A stretch of 7,631 bases of DNA from Bacteroidales bacterium (GTDB lineage Bacteria; Bacteroidota; Bacteroidia; Bacteroidales; F082): the NCBI GenBank assembly GCA_024762735.1, contig JANTGU010000101.1:1-7631 (forward strand), given 5' to 3'. The notes beneath the pieces were generated by a model. It ran no database searches. It was not told where the DNA came from and was given only the letters and a program-made list of their open reading frames with translations. Below are positions 4,849 to 7,631 of the stretch, one piece after another (positions within the stretch are counted from its first letter, which is position 1; the number at the start of each line of letters is the position of its first letter). Made by a program: the position numbers and the translations under genes.

Positions 4849-7272
4849 ATGTGGCAAGTAATTGTAAGGGTTATCCTGCGGTACCGGCTTATTATTTTGA
4901 GTCTGATTGCGCTGATCACACTATTCATGGGGTATACAGGCTCAAAAATAAAAATGTCGTACGAAATGGCATCGATGCTTCCGGACGATGACCCCATCAG
5001 TATAGAGTATCAAAAGTTTAAAAAGCAGTACGGGCAGGATGGCAGCGTAATTTTTGTGGCCATTCAAGATTCCAACTTGTTTACCCTTGATCATTTTCAA
5101 TCGTGGTACGACTTAACCCAAAATGTATCAAAAATCGAGGGGGTTGAGGGGGTTGTATCGGCTGCCCATGCCTTTTCGCTGGCTCGAAACGACAGTCTTA
5201 AAAAGTTTGATTTCAAGCCAATATTAAACCACAGGCCCACGTCGCAGGAAGAGGTTGATTCTGTTAAAAAAATCCTTTATTCGCTACCCCTTTATAACGG
5301 ACGTCTTTTTAATAAAAAAACCAACGTTAATCTGATGATGATTACCCTTGATAAAACGGTAATCAATTCAAAAAAACGGATCCCGTTAATCGAAGATATC
5401 AGGAATCAGATTAACCAATACGGAGCAACTTATCAGATTAAAATCCACTACTCGGGTTTGCCTTATATCAGAACTGTCACCAGCAAAATGATTCAAAACG
5501 AATTGTTGCTGTTTGTATTAATGGCACTGGTTATTGCTTCCATTCTTTTGTTCATTTTGTTCAAGTCGCTTCGAGCAGTATTTTTTGCCATGCTGGTGGT
5601 GATAATTGCTGTAATTTGGGCCTTGGGCACCGTGGTGTTATTTGGGTATAAAATCACCATCCTAACGGGGATACTACCCCCGTTGCTGATTGTTATAGGG
5701 GTTGAAAACTCCATCTTTTTGTTGAACAAATATCTCAGCGAATTTCGTGAACATGGCAACAAAGTAAAAGCCCTGTCGCGTATGATTTCACGAATCGGCA
5801 ATGCCAACCTGCTCACCAACGCCACCACCGCCGTGGGGTTTGCAGCCTTTATCATCACCGGCAACCAACTCCTTGTTGAGTTTGGTATCATCGCTGCCCT
5901 GAACATTTTCCTTATCTACCTCCTTTCGCTTTTTATGCTCCCTATCCTGTTTAGCTTTTTTCCGGAACCCAAGCCTAAGCATCTCAAGCATCTTGAAAAA
6001 GGGTTTATAAGCAGATTTCTCGACAGGGTTGTTATTATTGTCCAAACAAAACGCCCGGTAATTTACATTGTCACAGGCATCTTGCTAATAGCCGGGATAT
6101 ATGGCATCACGAAACTTAAAACTACCGGCAACATTGTTGATGACATCTCGAAAGATGATATTCTTTACAAGGATTTAATATTCATGGAGCAAAATTTTAA
6201 CGGCGTCATGCCGCTTGAAATTACCATCGACACGAAAAAGCCCAAGGGTATCTTACGGACATCCACCCTGCGGAAAATTGATAAACTGCAATCCGTATTA
6301 AAGTCTTATCCGGAGTTTTCAGAGCCACTTTCCATTGTTGAAGTGGTGAAATCGGCCAAACAGGCTTTTTACCGGGGAAATCCGAAGATGTACTCCCTCC
6401 CCAACAATCAGGAACGTAACTTTATCCTCTCTTATGTACCTTCGATCGACAAAGGAGGTAATAGCACCTTGCTTAAATCGTTTGTCGATTCTACCCTTCA
6501 AACCACCAGGGTTTCGGTTCAGATGGCCAACATCGGCACCAACGATATCGAGCGAATATTAAAAAGCCTCAACCCGAAAATTGATTCTATCTTCCCACCA
6601 AAAAAATATAATGTCCATTTAACCGGTACCAGTGTTGTTTTTTTAAAAGGCACCAATTACCTGGTGAAAAACCTTTTCTCCAGCTTGTTGTTGGCAATCA
6701 TTGCCATTACCATGCTCATGGCGCTCATTTTTTCATCGGCCAGGATGATTATCATCTCACTGATTCCAAATATCATCCCTCAAATATTAACGGCCGGGAT
6801 GATGGGATATTTTGACATCTCCATTAAGCCCTCCACCATATTAATTTTTAGTATCGCGTTGGGAATTAGTGTTGACAGCACCATCCATTTTCTGTCGCGT
6901 TACCGGTTACAGCTTAAATACAACAACTGGAAAATCAAGCAATCGGTTTTACTGGCTCTTCAGGAAACAGGGTATAGCATGATCTACTCGGCCATCGTAC
7001 TCTTTTTTGGGTTTTCGATGTTTACGCTTTCCTCTTTTGGCGGAACTGAGGCACTGGGATACTTAGTGTCGGTAACCTTGCTGGTGGCACTCTTCTCAAA
7101 CCTTTTCGTGCTGCCTTCATTACTTTTGAGTATCGACAAATGGTTGCTCACGAAATCGTTTAAAGAACCCTTGCTGGAGGTATTTGATGAGGAAGAAGAT
7201 ATTGAACTTGATAAATTAATTATTGAAGAGTTGGGTGACGAAGAACAAGACAACAACAATAAAAAACTTTAA
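4849..7272 (+). CDS. RND superfamily transporter, MMPL / HAE3-like, 12 predicted helices
   Basis: Inner-membrane proton-driven exporter of the RND/MMPL type, 807 residues; families of this kind move lipids, hopanoids or other amphiphiles. The topology is duplicated: TM1 at about 11-30, an extracytoplasmic domain 31-215, then TM2-6 (about 219-239, 242-266, 270-293, 319-338, 341-371). The second half has TM7 403-422, a second extracytoplasmic domain 425-605, then TM8-12 (608-629, 633-655, 661-684, 709-727, 735-760). TM10 carries GISVDSTIHFLSRY, with Asp676 the likely proton-relay residue. The equivalent TM4 segment reads GVENSIFLLNKY, with Glu286. Residues 775-807 are a strongly acidic cytoplasmic tail. 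AAAGGA (4838-4843) lies 5 nt before the ATG and supports this start. The next gene, rfbA, begins 2 bp after the stop, so co-transcription is very likely. No adaptor or outer-membrane partner gene is in view, and the substrate cannot be told from sequence. Confidence 0.9.
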   Translation: MWQVIVRVILRYRLIILSLIALITLFMGYTGSKIKMSYEMASMLPDDDPISIEYQKFKKQYGQDGSVIFVAIQDSNLFTLDHFQSWYDLTQNVSKIEGVEGVVSAAHAFSLARNDSLKKFDFKPILNHRPTSQEEVDSVKKILYSLPLYNGRLFNKKTNVNLMMITLDKTVINSKKRIPLIEDIRNQINQYGATYQIKIHYSGLPYIRTVTSKMIQNELLLFVLMALVIASILLFILFKSLRAVFFAMLVVIIAVIWALGTVVLFGYKITILTGILPPLLIVIGVENSIFLLNKYLSEFREHGNKVKALSRMISRIGNANLLTNATTAVGFAAFIITGNQLLVEFGIIAALNIFLIYLLSLFMLPILFSFFPEPKPKHLKHLEKGFISRFLDRVVIIVQTKRPVIYIVTGILLIAGIYGITKLKTTGNIVDDISKDDILYKDLIFMEQNFNGVMPLEITIDTKKPKGILRTSTLRKIDKLQSVLKSYPEFSEPLSIVEVVKSAKQAFYRGNPKMYSLPNNQERNFILSYVPSIDKGGNSTLLKSFVDSTLQTTRVSVQMANIGTNDIERILKSLNPKIDSIFPPKKYNVHLTGTSVVFLKGTNYLVKNLFSSLLLAIIAITMLMALIFSSARMIIISLIPNIIPQILTAGMMGYFDISIKPSTILIFSIALGISVDSTIHFLSRYRLQLKYNNWKIKQSVLLALQETGYSMIYSAIVLFFGFSMFTLSSFGGTEALGYLVSVTLLVALFSNLFVLPSLLLSIDKWLLTKSFKEPLLEVFDEEEDIELDKLIIEELGDEEQDNNNKKL

Positions 7273-7274
7273 TT

Positions 7275-7631
7275 ATGAAAGGTATTATTTTAGCAGGAGG
7301 CTCGGGAACAAGGCTTCACCCCTTAACCATTGCTGTTAGCAAGCAGCTTATGCCGGTGTACGACAAACCTATGATTTATTATCCATTGTCGATTTTAATG
7401 CTTGCCGGTATTAACGAAATATTGATTATCTCAACACCGCACGATTTACCTAATTTTGAGAAGCTTTTAGGAGACGGTTCCAACATAGGATGCAAATTTT
7501 CGTATGCCGTGCAGGAAATCCCCAACGGTTTAGCACAAGCTTTTGTGATTGGTGAGGAGTTTATCGGAAATGACAAGGTTGCCCTGGTATTGGGAGATAA
7601 TATTTTTTACGGCAACAAACTTCAGCAACTT
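7275..7631 (+). CDS. rfbA: Glucose-1-phosphate thymidylyltransferase (dTDP-glucose synthase), N-terminal part
   Basis: Cytosolic enzyme joining dTTP and glucose 1-phosphate to dTDP-glucose plus pyrophosphate, the first step to dTDP-rhamnose and related deoxysugars for surface polysaccharides. The window holds 119 codons; the family is usually about 290 residues, so the 3' part lies outside. Residues 3-14 carry the nucleotide-binding loop GIILAGGSGTRL. The segment SKQLMPVYDKPMIYYPLS (22-39), the sugar-nucleotide motif QEIPNGLAQAF and LGDNIFYG with metal-binding Asp108 follow in the order expected for RmlA. The ATG at 7275 aligns with the family N-terminus. There is no visible Shine-Dalgarno, and the 2-bp gap from the transporter stop suggests translational coupling. 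Other rml genes would be expected downstream but cannot be seen here. Confidence 0.95.
   Translation, partial: MKGIILAGGSGTRLHPLTIAVSKQLMPVYDKPMIYYPLSILMLAGINEILIISTPHDLPNFEKLLGDGSNIGCKFSYAVQEIPNGLAQAFVIGEEFIGNDKVALVLGDNIFYGNKLQQL

Noticed and set aside
4713..4991. 92-codon frame with a TTG start and a hydrophobic N-terminal stretch
   Set aside because: It overlaps the start of the transporter by 143 bp in another frame, contains the predicted promoter, has no Shine-Dalgarno and shows no family similarity that I recognise.
5493..6045. Two minus-strand frames inside the transporter gene
   Set aside because: Both are antisense to conserved membrane helices and have low-complexity composition typical of shadows of hydrophobic coding sequence.
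6984..7259. Minus-strand frame rich in serine
   Set aside because: The serine runs are the antisense of the acidic GAA/GAT codons in the transporter tail.

Overview
The window most likely comes from a member of the Bacteroidota. Three features point there: a secreted protease with a type IX secretion (T9SS) C-terminal sorting domain, matches to the Bacteroidetes promoter consensus (-7 box TAnnTTTG), and intergenic DNA that is AT-rich with little Shine-Dalgarno sequence. No rRNA, tRNA, CRISPR array or intact insertion sequence was recognised.

Layout. (1) Positions 1-2742, minus strand: one long open frame for a multidomain subtilisin-like (S8, KP-43-like) serine protease. It has a signal peptide, the catalytic domain, three beta-sandwich modules and a T9SS sorting domain. 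The frame is still open at base 1, so the stop codon lies outside, probably only a few codons away. (2) Positions 2743-2965: a divergent intergenic region with a good Bacteroidetes -7 box serving the rightward gene. (3) Positions 2966-4183, plus strand: a phosphofructokinase with the residue signature of pyrophosphate-dependent enzymes. (4) Positions 4184-4848: 665 bp without a convincing gene. It holds several inverted and direct repeats, including a 92-bp palindromic element, and near its end a consensus promoter. (5) Positions 4849-7272, plus strand: an RND/MMPL-type 12-helix membrane transporter with an acidic C-terminal tail. (6) Positions 7275-7631, plus strand: the first 119 codons of rfbA/rmlA, glucose-1-phosphate thymidylyltransferase, starting 2 bp after the transporter stop.

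How the genes relate. The protease and the phosphofructokinase are divergently transcribed and look functionally unrelated (secreted proteolysis versus central glycolysis). The transporter and rfbA are almost certainly co-transcribed. This places an RND/MMPL lipid- or amphiphile-type exporter at the head of what is probably a dTDP-sugar / surface polysaccharide operon continuing to the right; that functional link is inference.

I found no clear new multi-gene system. The least explained part is the repeat-rich gap at 4184-4848. Smaller points of interest are an EF-hand-like calcium loop abutting the protease catalytic Asp, a G8 homopolymer inside the phosphofructokinase active-site loop, and the transporter-rfbA coupling.
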